From the NCBI GenBank assembly GCA_963854835.1, contig OY978527.1, positions 18,013,345 to 18,077,344 on the forward strand: a DNA stretch of 64,000 bases, in the 5' to 3' direction. Source of the DNA: Megamerina dolium. Lineage: Eukaryota; Arthropoda; Insecta; Diptera; Megamerinidae. A program made the translations under genes and the position numbers. The notes beneath the pieces were generated by a model. The model was given only the letters and a program-made list of their open reading frames with translations, ran no database searches and was not told the origin of the DNA. Below are positions 32,410-44,515 of the stretch, piece by piece. Within the stretch, counting starts at the first letter, position 1. Each line of letters opens with the position of its first letter.

Positions 32410-34581
32410 ACATTTTGATAGAAATATAAAATTAACGAAATAATTTTCCAGTCCAAGTAAAAGAAAAGGAAACACATTAGTGCTATTAGTGTTAACTTCG
32501 CTATAAAATTATTCTGTGTTGTTTAATATTTTTACTCGTATATTGTACATAAACAACCGGTCGGTTCTCTTTCAAACAAGTGCAGTTATTTTTCGGCTGC
32601 AATTCCTACCGACGCCTACGTACCTGTTCCGTTATCGCATCTGCTGCTAATATTTCAATATGTGATCCAAGAAAAAAAGTTCTGCCACAAATCCGAAGAA
32701 CATAAATAAAATGGAATAGTAGAGAGAGAGAGGAACAAATGTAAACAAATATAAAGTGAGTGAAAGGGGTGTTTTGTGTAAATAATTCAATTTCAAATTA
32801 TTATGGGCACTTACTAATGGAATGTACAGTAATACTGAAAAATAAAGGTAAAGAAGCAAACATTCAAAAATTTAATATAATAAGTATTGTGCTTGGATAA
32901 TTGAATATTACGTTTTTAGAGAATTTACCACGTGAGTTTAGTGTTAATGCTTATTAATTAAGTATTTAGTAATAATGGCATCCCAGAGCTGGCGCAAAAG
33001 TCTCTTGACTGAGTGTCTATGGTATATCCTGCCCACCTCCTAACTATCAATGACGTCCCAGGAGTCAATGACCATTCAGTTGTGGACTATTCAGCAAACT
33101 TTCAGAACAAACCATGATCATATACGCACATTTTTTCTAAACTCCCTAACTCAACTCCTGAGAGAGACTCTTCTAAAAAATTTTATAAATTTCACTCCCA
33201 CCGCTCCTAGATTGCCACTAGAGGGGCAATAGAAAAATTATTATATTTGTATCTGTCTTGATTGAAAATCAATAGAATTACATATTTAAAAAATAAATGA
33301 AAAGAATTCGGTGTCAAACAAATTATAAATGAGCTAGCAACGTATGAAGAAATTGCAAATTGCCTTTTCAAATTTGCATTTTACCACCAGCCGATCAGAT
33401 TACAGGTAAAATGACCGTATTCCAATATGGTGGCTTCTATTTCATTGAAATGATACAGATATAAGGAGTGTTCTCGTACGCAATAGTTTGTGATTATTGT
33501 TACAAACTATCACGTTTTGGCGTTCTCGTACCCAAAAAACTTGCAAAGAAGGGGAAATTGAGAAAGTGAAATCACAGTTCATTTTGAGGGGAAGTTGCAA
33601 ATTGTTACTGGACAAATTTATGCCAGTAAGGACTTGCAGGAAAAACAGCTGATCATAAGCAAAAGAAACTAACAAGCAAACGAACAATTGCAATTTAATT
33701 AGTGGAATATCAGCTGTTCGTGAAACTTGCCGGTTTTTGCTGGTTTTGCGTTCTTGTACTTTTTGGCATATTTTCCTCTTTGAGAGCGAATGCTGTCAAA
33801 TTCTCAGAAATTTATTTACTGGATAATTGTTACTGGAAAATTTCGAAAACACACCTATAGGTGGATCTTTGGCTATTGTTGGCCAAATAAACAAAATTCC
33901 ATTCAAGCCTATTGACAGATAATATGCATTCTGAATGCAAACTTACTCCATATTACGTCATATTCCATTATACCATTCTCATTGTTACAAGTTGTTATGT
34001 TGTAATTTAGTTATTCACTAAGAAAAAAATTCAAAACTAAATAAAAAATCGTTTTTTTTTTTGCCTTTTTCTTCATATAAACACTGAGAATAGAAGTCAA
34101 GTGGTGTAATATTTGTTTTTGTTCTTGTTCTTGTTCGCTGACCATGACGATAAATGTACATAAATATGCTTATATTATTTTCTTTAGATCTCTCCCCATA
34201 TAACATGTATCACACTCAAATGAAATGAAAACAATCAACAGGAAGGACAAGAGTAAATCTGTACAAAAAAAGACAACAATGATAGCAACAAAAAGATGCA
34301 ACAGTGCGTGAAAAAGAGAGTTGAAGATAGATAGAGAGAGTTCTGATTAAAAAAGCTAATAAGAGTGAGAGGATAAACCAAAACAACAAAAAAAAAAACT
34401 TGAACTCATTGACAAGGAGGTTTCACTCAGTGTTTTCACTGAGTTCATTATTTGTCTAAGTACTCATAATTTAGTTGTCGATCTTTCTCGATATTTGCGC
34501 TTTGCCAAATGGGAATGAAATACATATTGCAATAGCCGAGCTTTTTTTTTTACAATACCACAATTTTTTCATACGATTTTA
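32410..34581. other. Non-coding sequence with decayed repeats
   Basis: 33100-33240 carries reversed phrases of the ~200 bp repeat (CCCACCGCTCCTAGATTGCC). 33470-33760 repeats a short phrase GCGTTCTCGTAC three times, of unknown meaning. GT-rich hexamer run (TTGTTCTTGTTC) near 34115. No gene supported. Confidence 0.4.
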
Positions 34582-34585
34582 TTAA

Positions 34586-35300
34586 GGGGGAAGACCACTT
34601 TGACGGTTTGAAAAAATCGAATTTTTTTTTTGCTTGAAATGTTCTATGAGGTGTGTATTTTAATGTAGTATGCATCTATAGTCCGCCAGAAACATTTAAA
34701 CGAGGTAACGAGACGATTTTTTAAAAAATTTCCCGGAGCACTGAGCGAGTTTCTAAAACTTCAAAGGCGTTTATCTCGAAACGACATTTTGTAAACTGGT
34801 GGGACATATCACGCTTGCAGTTTTCAAACGATTTTGATGAAACCTTGCAAAATTATCGAGAATTTAATTCTGCATCGAAATACTGGATGGGATTTTTGAT
34901 ATTCTATAATTTGGATTTTTAAAACACGATTTTGAGGCAATTTTTTATAAATAGCCACCATTTTCGTAAAAATGGTGGCTATTTATAAAAAAACGGCTTC
35001 AGTATTTCAGTGCGAAATTATATGGAGAATAACCTGCCTATCTAACTTTTGTTCCAGATTCACTTGCCAAGGGTTCAGATGTCCCACCGATGGGGAAAAC
35101 CGGGCTGGAGGGGGGCTAGGCGACCTGGTGCAGCGTGTAAAGGGAGCCCGAGATCCAAGCAAAAAAAAAAATTGACATTTATTGTAAAAAAGATAACTAA
35201 TAAAATCATTTAAAACATTTTATCATTGCAAGTTGTTTTAATGCTGAAAAAAAATTCCGAAAATACTTCATTTTCCGACAGCTTAAGGTGGTCTTCCCCC
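34586..35300 (+). mobile_element. TTAA-flanked MITE B (715 bp) with internal hairpin
   Basis: Duplicated TTAA at 34582-34585 and 35301-35304; terminal inverted repeats GGGGGAAGACCAC. Interior has AAACTTCAAAGGCGTTTATC followed by TCGAAAC, the same core as MITE A. At about 34943-34992 a near-perfect palindrome (arm core TATAAATAGCCACCATTTT) has only a few loop bases. No open frame of meaning; the frame at 34972-35175 starts inside the hairpin. Confidence 0.87.
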
Positions 35301-35304
35301 TTAA

Positions 35305-37250
35305 TAACCAGAAGGTATCTGGGATCTGTAATTGATGAGGAATTTGATTTTATTTTTCGTATACCTTTAAAATGTTCTTCAGTTGTTTTCTATTTAATTT
35401 TTCTTTTAGTTTTTTATCGACGAATATGACTTAATAATTTGTTTACAGGTAGGCTCCGAAGAACGCTATGAGAGAGTTTCTCTTCTTGAACTTTTGTGTA
35501 GCTAGGTCGGAATACATTTGTGGCTATAACAAGCCTAAGATTAAGAGCAGCACCTCAATGATTTCAAAATCATAGTGGTCATTCCATCATAACCTCGAAA
35601 ACGATAGATCTATGGGAGTTTGACAATATCACAGAAATATTGAAGTTGATTAAGATATTCGCCACTCATATATTTGATGAGTTCAATATGCTCTTCACCA
35701 ATGACTATAAATTAAATGGCGTTGGAGATACTCGGCTTCAGTGACAAACACTTTTTTTTAGATTGTGTAACCATTGTAGCGACTTTTAAGATGAGTTTTC
35801 TATGATCAGAGAAAACGAATTGGCATACATATTAGAAGCATATAATTATGTGGTCTAATGCATGATTGCTAAAGAAGCTGCAGAGTTTATTAAAAAGAGG
35901 AGGAGAATACAGGAATCATGCATTTGATGTGCATGTGTCCGTAGGCACAAGTGTCATCTAGGGTGACTTTAGTTTAGATAGCCGCAAAAGCCGGGAACTT
36001 GTTGGACAATAGGCTTATATTGACCTGAATGTATCCCTTCCGGACAGCTACTTTAACCTACATACAAATCAACGTAGGTTAACTTTGCCGACGAATTACA
36101 GAAGAATTACTCACTGAAGAAGATAGTAGAACAATTTCTAATTATAAAAATAAATTAAGAACATTAAACTTGGCAGAAGAGCAGAAAGGAATGTGATAGA
36201 AAATTTGATACAGGTTATGTTTCAAGAATCAGCAGTTATATGGTGATGGTATGTTGTCATACAGGAATTGCTAAAGATTCCAGTTTTCCTACATTCTGCA
36301 GCATAGATATATGGATTTTCACATCTTCTGCTTTCTTCAAGTGTATATGTATATCGCTGGCAAATGAGTAAATAATGGAGACACACTTTCTTTTCAACTT
36401 ATGCGATGTGGATTGCTTTATAATTCGTGGGACGATGCTTTTTGAAGGGAGCTCGATTGTGTTACTTAGTTAGTTTCACGAACTTGAATGTATTTACACA
36501 TTTAGTTACGCTTTAGTATTGTAAGTGCGCTTTGTTGTTTTCTTTTTACCTTTTTCCCTAATTTTTGTTTCCCCAAAAATAAAAATTGAAACGTATAAAC
36601 AAAACACAACCAAAATTTTTTGTGTGTCTAAAACTTTGTTGGACAATTTTCAATTTATTAAATATTTATAGTAGTTACATTTCCAAACTAAAACTATTAA
36701 AAAACTTCGTCAAATAAGTATTTCACAATTTCCTATTACTTATGCTCTCAGGAATCGGGTCTAACATTCCATATGAGGATTCCGAATTCTAAGGAGGTTG
36801 GGTAAAGCAAATTGGTAGGAGCTGCTGAAGTTCTGCTGATATGATGGTTTGAATCTATTCCAAGTTGAACCAGCCTGACGGTTCATCCTCACTAAGTTTC
36901 ACTGGGTCAACCAAATCGGACTAATGGATTCCAATTCAATGCATCTATATCTACTTCGAATTGTGTCTTTTAATCTAGACGACCATAGGTTCCATATTAC
37001 TGCGGTCGAATAAGTACTCACTTCATATGATAAATATTAGGATAACAAATTAGCCGTATCGTTGTGCAATATGGTTTAAGTTTTTTACACCAGATGATAG
37101 TTTTCATACCAAAGACAGATCTTGTTTGTTTACGATTCGGCAGCCAAGATCATCGATCACCTCTGCAATTTTTTGCATTTTCGCTTCCGAGATATATGTA
37201 GGCATTTAATTTGCCGCTGTTTGAGCACATATTTATTTTGTGGATTGTAT
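35305..37250. other. Non-coding sequence
   Basis: No recognised content. Open frames are short. Possibly old repeat DNA, but I could not place it. Confidence 0.4.
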
Positions 37251-37800
37251 AAAATTAAATTTGAAGAACATGAATTTTATAAAGGAGCCCTCAAGGCGTG
37301 AAGATAGGAGTTAGTATATTTGGAGGATATGTTGGGGTAACGGACGATTTCTGGACAACTATAGGGTTAGTTGTCGACTTTCAGATGCTTTACATCTGAA
37401 TATAAAGCATCTAATATGATGTCGGGAGATGTGCCCGACATCATATTAAAAAAATAATCGGCATGAAATTATCTAACAGATTAAAATAAAAAAACGTTCA
37501 TTCCAATAATATTTCTTTCTTTTAATTTGGTTCAAAGTTCTCAAGCTCCTAAAAAACGTCCGATATGTTAAGAAAAAAATGTTGTGTAGTAGAAATTACT
37601 TGGGGCCGACCATAGATTTTACTTTACTTGGGAAAGAAATTCATTATATAAAAAAATGTTAATATATTTCGCGCAAATGTTGAGGCGGACAAACTAATGA
37701 GGTCAGTCGTACATTTCAACGCTCTACGATCGATTCCTGGGCAATTATTTTGTAGGGTAGCTTCGTTGAAGACTGAAAATAGGGTATAATAAAGAGGTCT
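37250..37800 (+). repeat. Dispersed ~200 bp repeat, left of the RTE element
   Basis: Units carry ATTTTATAAAGGAGCCCTC, AACTATAGGGTTAGTTGTCG, ACTTTCAGATGCTTTA, AACTAATGAGGTCAGTCGTA and GATTCCTGGGCAATTATTTT. A short palindrome AGATGTGCCCGACATC-like lies near 37420-37445. The array resumes at 41055 after the RTE. Confidence 0.6.
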
Positions 37801-38141
37801 GGAGGTGTTTTCGCAAGTTAACGTGTCTAACTGCCTCAATCGGGTGGGGCTAGCGCAATCCTTGTTGAACTCATCGCAAGTCAACTCACTGGCTGTCATG
37901 TAGTTTGATCTAAGCGCTATGTGATGATACTTTTATTTGTTAATGAGGGGTAGTCATGTAGCTTGCTCTGCTTACCATGTGATGGCGCCTTCATTATTAT
38001 TAATGGGGGCTCTACATGTGGCGACCACTGGGCAACGTCCTCCTGGCACCCGCTGGGAGGCGGCTAAAGTGAGTGGCGAAAATCTCCTCGGCTAGAGGTT
38101 GTGCGTTGGGTTTGAGACCCGCCACATAAAAAATCCCCCCA

Positions 38142-39296
38142 ATGAAAAAAACTAAAATGCCTCGGATAAGGACTACCGCTTTTGTTGATGACCCCTGCAA
38201 ACGAAAAAAGGACTATGATTTACGGATATGCACCTGGAATGTCCGGTCCCTTTATAGGAAGGGTGCCTCTATCCAGCTGGTTGATGTCCTCGAAAAATAC
38301 AGAGCTGACATTACCGCTCTCCAGGAAATACGATGGACGAGAAAATCCAAAAGAGCGTCCTGTGATATTTACTACAGTTGCCATGCTGAAAGGCACGAAT
38401 TAGGATGTGGATTTTTGGTCAGCAAGAGACTTCGACATCTTGTCTCACATTTCACGCCTGTGAACGAGCGGCTGGCCACAATCCGCATCAAGGCAAAATT
38501 CTTCAACATCAGTCTTATATGTGCCCACGCTCCGACGGATGAGAAGGACAATGTGACCAAGGAGAACTTCTTTCAGCGTCTCGAAGAAGCTTATGACCGC
38601 TGCCCCCGCCACGATATCAAAATCGTGCTTGGTGACTTTAATGCCAGGGTGGGCAAGGAAGGTACCTTTGGTCCAACTGTCGGAAAATTCAGCCTCCACC
38701 AGAAAACCTCCGATAGCGGAATGAGTCTGATCGACTTCGCCGCAGCACGAAACATGGTAATTGGTGGTACCAGATTCCAGCATCTCGATATCCACAAAGC
38801 GACATGGCTGTCTCCAGATCAACATACAAGAAACCAAATTGATCATGTGGTGATTGACGGAAGGCATGCTTCCAGTCTGATGGACGTGAAATCGATCCGT
38901 GGTGCCTACACCGACTCGGATCACTACCTTGATGCAGCTAAGGTGCGCACATGTTTATGTGTCGCAAATAACAAGAGAAGTCCCACACAGAGAAAGCTCG
39001 ACGTCAGTAAGCTGCGATCACCTGAGACAGTAGATTCATTTTCCACTCGACTATCGGATCTGCTTATGCAGAACACTCCCCCACTTGATAATACATGCGC
39101 ACGGAGGACAAATATATCCCACTCCATTACTACTGCTGCCGAGGAGGTAATCGGTTACTACCGGCCTCTGAGGAATAAGTGGTATGATCAGGAGTGTCGC
39201 GGCTCTTCCACAGAGAAAGCGGTACAGAGAGAAAAGGAGTGCAGAGAGACGTATTTTCAGGCGCAAGAAGAGGGAGTTGGAAAGACGCGAGTATGA
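38142..39296 (+). CDS. RTE element: AP endonuclease domain (ORF start)
   Basis: An open frame of 384 codons with the apurinic/apyrimidinic-type endonuclease that nicks target DNA to prime reverse transcription. Motifs in order are CTWNVRSL (Asn 33), LQEIRW (Glu 62), VLGDFNAR (Asp 165, Asn 167), NQIDHVVID (Asp 233) and TDSDHYL (Asp 259, His 260). The catalytic set looks intact. The start at 38142 (MKKTKMPR) gives about 26 residues before the first strand; a second Met lies five codons on. The frame is cut off at 39296, just where it should run into the reverse transcriptase linker. Confidence 0.85.
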   Translation: MKKTKMPRIRTTAFVDDPCKRKKDYDLRICTWNVRSLYRKGASIQLVDVLEKYRADITALQEIRWTRKSKRASCDIYYSCHAERHELGCGFLVSKRLRHLVSHFTPVNERLATIRIKAKFFNISLICAHAPTDEKDNVTKENFFQRLEEAYDRCPRHDIKIVLGDFNARVGKEGTFGPTVGKFSLHQKTSDSGMSLIDFAAARNMVIGGTRFQHLDIHKATWLSPDQHTRNQIDHVVIDGRHASSLMDVKSIRGAYTDSDHYLDAAKVRTCLCVANNKRSPTQRKLDVSKLRSPETVDSFSTRLSDLLMQNTPPLDNTCARRTNISHSITTAAEEVIGYYRPLRNKWYDQECRGSSTEKAVQREKECRETYFQAQEEGVGKTRV

Positions 39297-39529
39297 GGAG
39301 ATAGAAATGTGTACCGACCGATAAGAATGCGACTCGAAAATTCTTCCGAAAAATCAAGCGCCTGAGTGGAGGGATAAATTCCGGAGCTTCTTCTTGTCGT
39401 GATGGAAATGGGAATCTGGTTACAGATGTCCAGAGTGTACTTAGCTATGGAGGGAACACTTCTCCACGTTACTGAATGGCGATGCTACGAATAATTCCGC
39501 CAGTGGAGGAGATTGCCCGATAACCCCAA

Positions 39530-41010
39530 TTACAGATGATGGTGTTGATGTTCCACCTCCCGATTATGACGAGGTTGAAACGGCCATATCAAAGCTGAAG
39601 AACAACAAAGCTGCAGGTGCTCATAGCCTGCCTGACGAGTTATTTAATACCGGAGGTGATGAGCTGCACGCTTGCATGCACCAGCTCATAAGCAGAATAT
39701 GGTCGGATGAAAGCATGCCTGATGATTGGAGGCTCAGTGTTCTTTGTCCTATACATAAAAAGGAGACCCCACAATTTGCTCCAACTACCATGGAATAAGT
39801 CTCCTGAGCATCGCATACAAGGTTATATCGAGCGTACTGTGTGAAAGGTTGAAGCCTATGCTCAGCAACCTGATTGGACCTTGTCAGTGTGGCTTCAGAC
39901 CTGGTAAATCCACCATCGACCAGATTTTCACACTGCGCCAAATCCTGGAGAAGACCCAAGAAAAACAGATTGACACACACCACCTATTTGTTGAATATAA
40001 AGCCGCATTCGACAGTCCGGTAAGGGATTACCTCTACGCAACAATGTCTGAGTTCGGTATTCCTCCAAAGCTCATTCGACTTTGTTGAATGACACTGCAT
40101 AACTGCCGTTGTGCAGTGAAAATTGGGAAGGACCTCTCCGCACCGTTTAGCGCCGAATGGGGTTTCAGACAAGGTGATTCGTTATCGTGCGACTTCTTCA
40201 ATCTTATTATGGAGAAAATAATACGAGCTGCTGATCTACGACATAATGGCACTATCTTCAACAAATGTGTCATGCTGTTAGCGTATGCCGACGATATTGA
40301 CATAATCGGCATGAACACGCGAGCAGTCAGTGCAGCATTCTCAGAGTTGGAAAGAGAGTCGCGTCGGATGGGTCTCACGGTGAACGAGGGCAAGACGAAG
40401 TATCTAGTGTCAACAAACAAAGAGTCCCGGCATCTTGGACAGCACGTCACTGTTGACAACTACGCTTTTGAAGTAGTAATGGGCTTTGTCTATCTTGGAA
40501 CCAGCATTAACAGCAGTAATGACGTCAGCCTGGAGATCATGCGTAGGATAACTCTTGCTAACAGGTGTTACTTTGGGCTGAGTAAGCAATTGAGAAGTCG
40601 AGCCCTCTCTCGAAGAACGAAAACTACACTCTACAAGTCTCTCATCATGCCTGTCCTAACATATGGCGCTGAAGCCTGGACAATTTCCACCTCGGATGAG
40701 CTATTGCTTGGAGTTTTCGAGAGAAAAGTCCTACGCAAGATCTTTGGACCTATTTGCGTTGGTGGCGAGTACCGAATAAGGTACAACCATGAGCTGTACG
40801 AGCTATATGCCGATATTGACATAGTAAAGTGCATCAAAATCCAGCGGCTGCGTCATGTCGAGCGAATGGAAGAACACGCTCAGAAGAGGAAGACTTAACC
40901 TCCGGTGGAAAGATCAAGTACTGGAGAACCTGACGGCGCTTGGAATTTCAAACTGGCGCCAGCTAGCAAAGAACAGAGATGGCTGGCGAAGCATGTTATT
41001 TTCGGCCTAA
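39530..41010 (+). pseudogene. RTE element: reverse transcriptase region, disrupted
   Basis: Palm and fingers are spread over frames. KLKNNKAAGAHSLPDEL is near 39590. PCQCGFRPGKSTIDQIF and FVEYKAAFD (first catalytic Asp) lie in the frame 39849-40088. After a TGA at 40086, the frame 40089-40898 has FRQGDSLSCDFFNL and LLAYADDIDIIGM (YADD box). It also has the thumb-like end with TLYKSLIMPVLTYGAEAW. The TGA stands where a sense codon, plausibly CGA, is expected. After a last shift, LRWKDQVLENLTALGISNWR leads to a stop near 41010. Not functional in this copy. Confidence 0.85.
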
Positions 41011-41054
41011 CTCGATATTCGGTTGTTATGGCCACATAAGTAAGTAAGTAAGTA

Positions 41055-41330
41055 AAAAAAGTTCAGTCGTGAAATTAATGCGGTCGATCATACTCCTTAC
41101 CTTTCCAGAGGCAGTTCTCAAACGATGTGAGCTAAATTTATGAAAATGTCAAATTCGTAGTGGAGCTCCTCTAAGGGTAGAGAAAGGTGTTTGTGTATTG
41201 TTCAGAAAAATGTTGAAAAGAGAAAATCAGTGGACATCAGTCAAACATTTTACTCTTCCAGAGGCGATTCTGCGAATTTTAATAATTATTTCAACTTTCA
41301 TAAAGTCTATATTTGTTCATGTTAGGACGA
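41055..41330 (+). repeat. Dispersed ~200 bp repeat, right of the RTE element
   Basis: Starts directly after the RTE tail: TTAATGCGGTCGATCATACT, CTTTCCAGAGGCAGTTCTC, ATGAAAATGTCAAATTCGTA and GGAGCTCCTCTAAGGGTAGA, then a second unit with TTCCAGAGGCGATTCTG. Same family as 37250-37800. Confidence 0.6.
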
Positions 41331-42374
41331 AGTGCGAAGATCCTAATTCTATAGATTTATTAATTTAGATTTATTTATTTATTTATTATTTTATCTGCTG
41401 GGCAAGACCTTTTTTCTTGTAGCAGTGTTATCGTTGTCTTCATATATCACTCCATTAAATTCCTTAAATTTTCAATAATTTTATAAGTAATTGTATTGAG
41501 TTATTAGTATATACCATGTAGCATGTGTTGTAAAAGCATTTACATACACACATACAAACTAAATACAAATTTCAACTTTTAATTGAGTGCCAAGTTCAAT
41601 TTATCTTCGAATAGTTGGTGATATTGTTCATCGTTTCCGCCATTGTCATTGCACCTTTCAGCTGTGAATTGCACATTAACCGATATAATAGTTAGATAAG
41701 CACTTTTGTACCCGTATGTAGGTAAAGTTGTCATTAGTCAATTTTGCGTAGTAGGTACAATTGGATCGGTCTCAAGGTGTGTATGAAAAGATGATGCATA
41801 AAAATGTATAATTTCAATAAACGAAATCAATAAATACATTTCAATACAGTACTTCTGGATACTCTGAGGTACACAGGGGTCTACCACTAGATCTCTGCTT
41901 TGTTGCAGGCGTGTTTTTAGGAGCACCTACGTGCATATAATAGTAGTGGTAGTAACAACAACAACAAAAACATTTGTTTTAATACCACAGACGCGTAGCG
42001 TATTACTATCGAATATAAGTTCATTTGTTGAAAGCGGCTAATGCTAATGAAAGTCTGATAAGGAGAGGAAAAGTGAAGTGTTGTTGTTGTTATTATAATA
42101 CTTCTGGTGCTGCTTTTATTATGTGTGGTGATACGTCTTATTATCTGATAATATTCTAAACAGATCGTCTTCGCTTCCATACAAAAATACATTGTACATA
42201 TCACTGCGATGCATACTTAGTTCTAGACACTTGACGTCATATATTCAAATTACTTTCAGTATTATACATGCTACATAGATGTAAAGGTGGGTCAAATTTT
42301 TAAACAGTCGAACAGCGAAAGCACAAATATTAAATCAATTGGCTCAAGGCAAAGATTAAATTACCGATCGAAAT
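41331..42374. other. Non-coding sequence
   Basis: ATTT repeats near 41360-41390 and AAC/GTT patches near 41950 and 42080. The - strand frames there are Leu/Thr-rich artefacts of these. No gene supported. Confidence 0.4.
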
Positions 42375-43950
42375 ATTTGTCCAGGAAACACTTTTAGAAT
42401 GGTGAAATGTGTGACAGATCCTCATTGATCTATCGGCTACAAGATACTTACGTCTGCCTCCACCTCTTACTGGGTCAGCATTTAAAATGAATCACAGAAC
42501 TCTTGAAAATCATAACTTCGTAGTAATTGCCTCTAAAGCAATGAAATGTATGACAAACTTCCATTTTTTACCTCACATTCGAACAAACCTACTTTCATCC
42601 CTTAAGGGGGTCCACCTGTGTGAGCGCGGTATTTCGAACGCTTTTTCGAGAATTTTCGTTAGGAGAACTAATTCGAAAATAAGAATAAGTTTTACGTTAT
42701 TTTGAAGGTTTGTGCTTATATATTTCAATAGTAAATTTTTCCAATAGTGTAATCCGAAGGCTTGTACTCATTAAGGGCGTTCAAAGTGACCCCTTCAAAA
42801 TGAAATACCGAAATTGTGGGCAACATTCCGCTCGAACCAGTTATCTAAAATGCAAAAAGTAAAAAAAATCTTATTGCTGTTTATATCGTTGAGGTACTGA
42901 CGTAGGATTTTGACGAAATTTTCAAAATTGAAGAAATGGCAGTTGTTTTTATAAAAATTATTCGTTTTCATGCTTTTTTTCCATATAAAAACTGCTGTAA
43001 AATTGAAAAAAAAAAAAAATTTCGAAAAACCGCTACATGGGTACCTTCAGTGAGAGTCTGTCAAAATTTCAAGTCAATCGGTTAAGTAGATTTTTTTTAA
43101 TCCTGCCCACAAAATTCAAAAATATGGTTTCGAGAAAAACGCTTTCAAAGTTTGGAAACACAACAAAACTTTGTATTATAGACTCACATTTAATCTGCAA
43201 TACCAGGACCATAAACTTCCCCTTCCTCCTCCTGTAGAAGCTCTCGTTAAAGATGCGAAAAATGGTAAAAAAAAAATCGATTTTTCGAAAATTTTACACA
43301 GGTGGACCCCCTTAAAGGGGCTACCATACAAAATGAACACAAAAACACCTGAAAATCGTTGAATAACCCAACAATTCACCAGAAATTACCTTCTGGGTGG
43401 AGAAATTCTTTATTAACCGTCCTAATTTTCCACCCTAACTAACCCTCTATTATTACTTCTACACAAAATAAAAGCAAGAACACCTGAAGATCGATATAAA
43501 TATAACTCAATAATTCCCCAGGAACCGCTAATGACTAATTTATCTAATTTTCCTTCGCATCATTTCCACCACACATTTATTTTTTCTCTACCTTTATCAT
43601 TAAGAAAGGTTTCCCAAATAGTTGGTCGAAAAAGATTTGAAAATCATCAAATAATCCAATCGTTTGTCAATCGTCTAACTTTTCAAATTTTCCTCCTCAA
43701 CATTTCCTCCTAAGCATCTTACCCTCTATGCTCATTCCCTAAGGGGCTCCCATACAAAATGGGGGCAAACACATGTGAAAATAAGAAATAATGCTATAGT
43801 GCAAAACACTTGAAAATTGACAAATAAGACCTAGGAATCGCCTCTAGAGAAGTGTATAACTGTATGACTGATTCCTATTTATTTTTCTCACCAATTTTTC
43901 TTCTAAACATTCTTATACCGTATCTCCAAGTCTTAGGGGTTGCTGGAAAC
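42375..43950 (-). repeat. Dispersed ~200 bp repeat array (reverse orientation), split by MITE C
   Basis: 42375-42600 and 43316-43950 carry reversed phrases: AGGAAACACTTTTAGAATGG, CCCTTAAAGGGGCTACCAT/CCCTAAGGGGCTCCCATAC, AAAATGAACACAAAAACACC and CAATAATTCCCCAGGAACCG. MITE C inserted into the CCCTTAAGGGG motif of a unit. No gene; Phe/Ser-rich frames are noise. Confidence 0.6.
42606..43311 (-). mobile_element. TTAA-flanked MITE C (706 bp)
   Basis: Duplicated TTAA at 42602-42605 and 43312-43315; terminal inverted repeats of 16 bp, GGGGGTCCACCTGTGT. Read on the - strand: AAAAATCGATTTTTTTTTTA after the end, then AAACTTTGAAAGCGTTTTTC and TCGAAACC, then TCTACTTAACCGATTGACTT. The core matches MITEs A, B and D. 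No coding capacity seen. Confidence 0.87.
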
Positions 43951-44513
43951 TCTTTTTGTTTCTTTGGAAACAAATGCTTGAAATGATCACAATTTCGGTC
44001 TATATAATTTGGACCACCTTAATGTAGGTACTTGTATGTTGTGGGTGGCAGCAAATAAAATGAACGAAACGATAATACTAAGTCTAATAATAACATTCTG
44101 AATAATACAATTACATACATAACATTGCATTCAAATATATGTACATATGTACATGTACATATAATCTATAAGATACATATATCAGTAAAGTAGACAAACT
44201 ACAATAACAAAAAATAAACAAATTATGATGATGTAAACATTATGAATTAAAATGTATATCGACACGAAGGAACACTTGAAATAATATTTTCAAGCTGAAC
44301 AGTCTTAAAAAAATAGCTAAAATTTATAAATATATATTTTTTTTTTTGCATAAAACAAGCAATACGTTAATAACAATAGTTACAAAAATTTAGAGAAGTT
44401 GCTGGGAGCATTAATGAAAACAAATATTTCTGATCAATTTTCCTAAGGACAGTATCACTTACGATTGTCTAATTCTTTTTATTATAAATCAATTTCTGTA
44501 AGTAGAATTACAG
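43951..44513. other. Non-coding AT-rich sequence
   Basis: No recognised content between the repeat array and the pogo-like element. Confidence 0.4.
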
Positions 44514-44515
44514 TA

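Larger units (their letters stand above)
37810..41054 (+). mobile_element. RTE-type non-LTR retrotransposon, nearly complete but broken
   Basis: Single-ORF LINE with an N-terminal AP-like endonuclease and a C-terminal reverse transcriptase, ending in a (TAAG)n tail at 41035-41054, typical of RTE. The 5' region has a roughly 57-base tandem duplication (about 37898-38013: CATGTAGYTTG...CTATGTGATG). The coding region spans 38142-41010 in several frames. It carries at least one frameshift near 39296, another near 39770, a TGA at 40086-40088 and a shift near 40885. It sits inside an array of the ~200 bp repeat, so it is younger than that array. The left boundary is approximate. Confidence 0.85.

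Noticed and set aside
38445..38924. A - strand 159-codon open frame
   Set aside because: Lies entirely over the RTE endonuclease, whose motifs are on the + strand.
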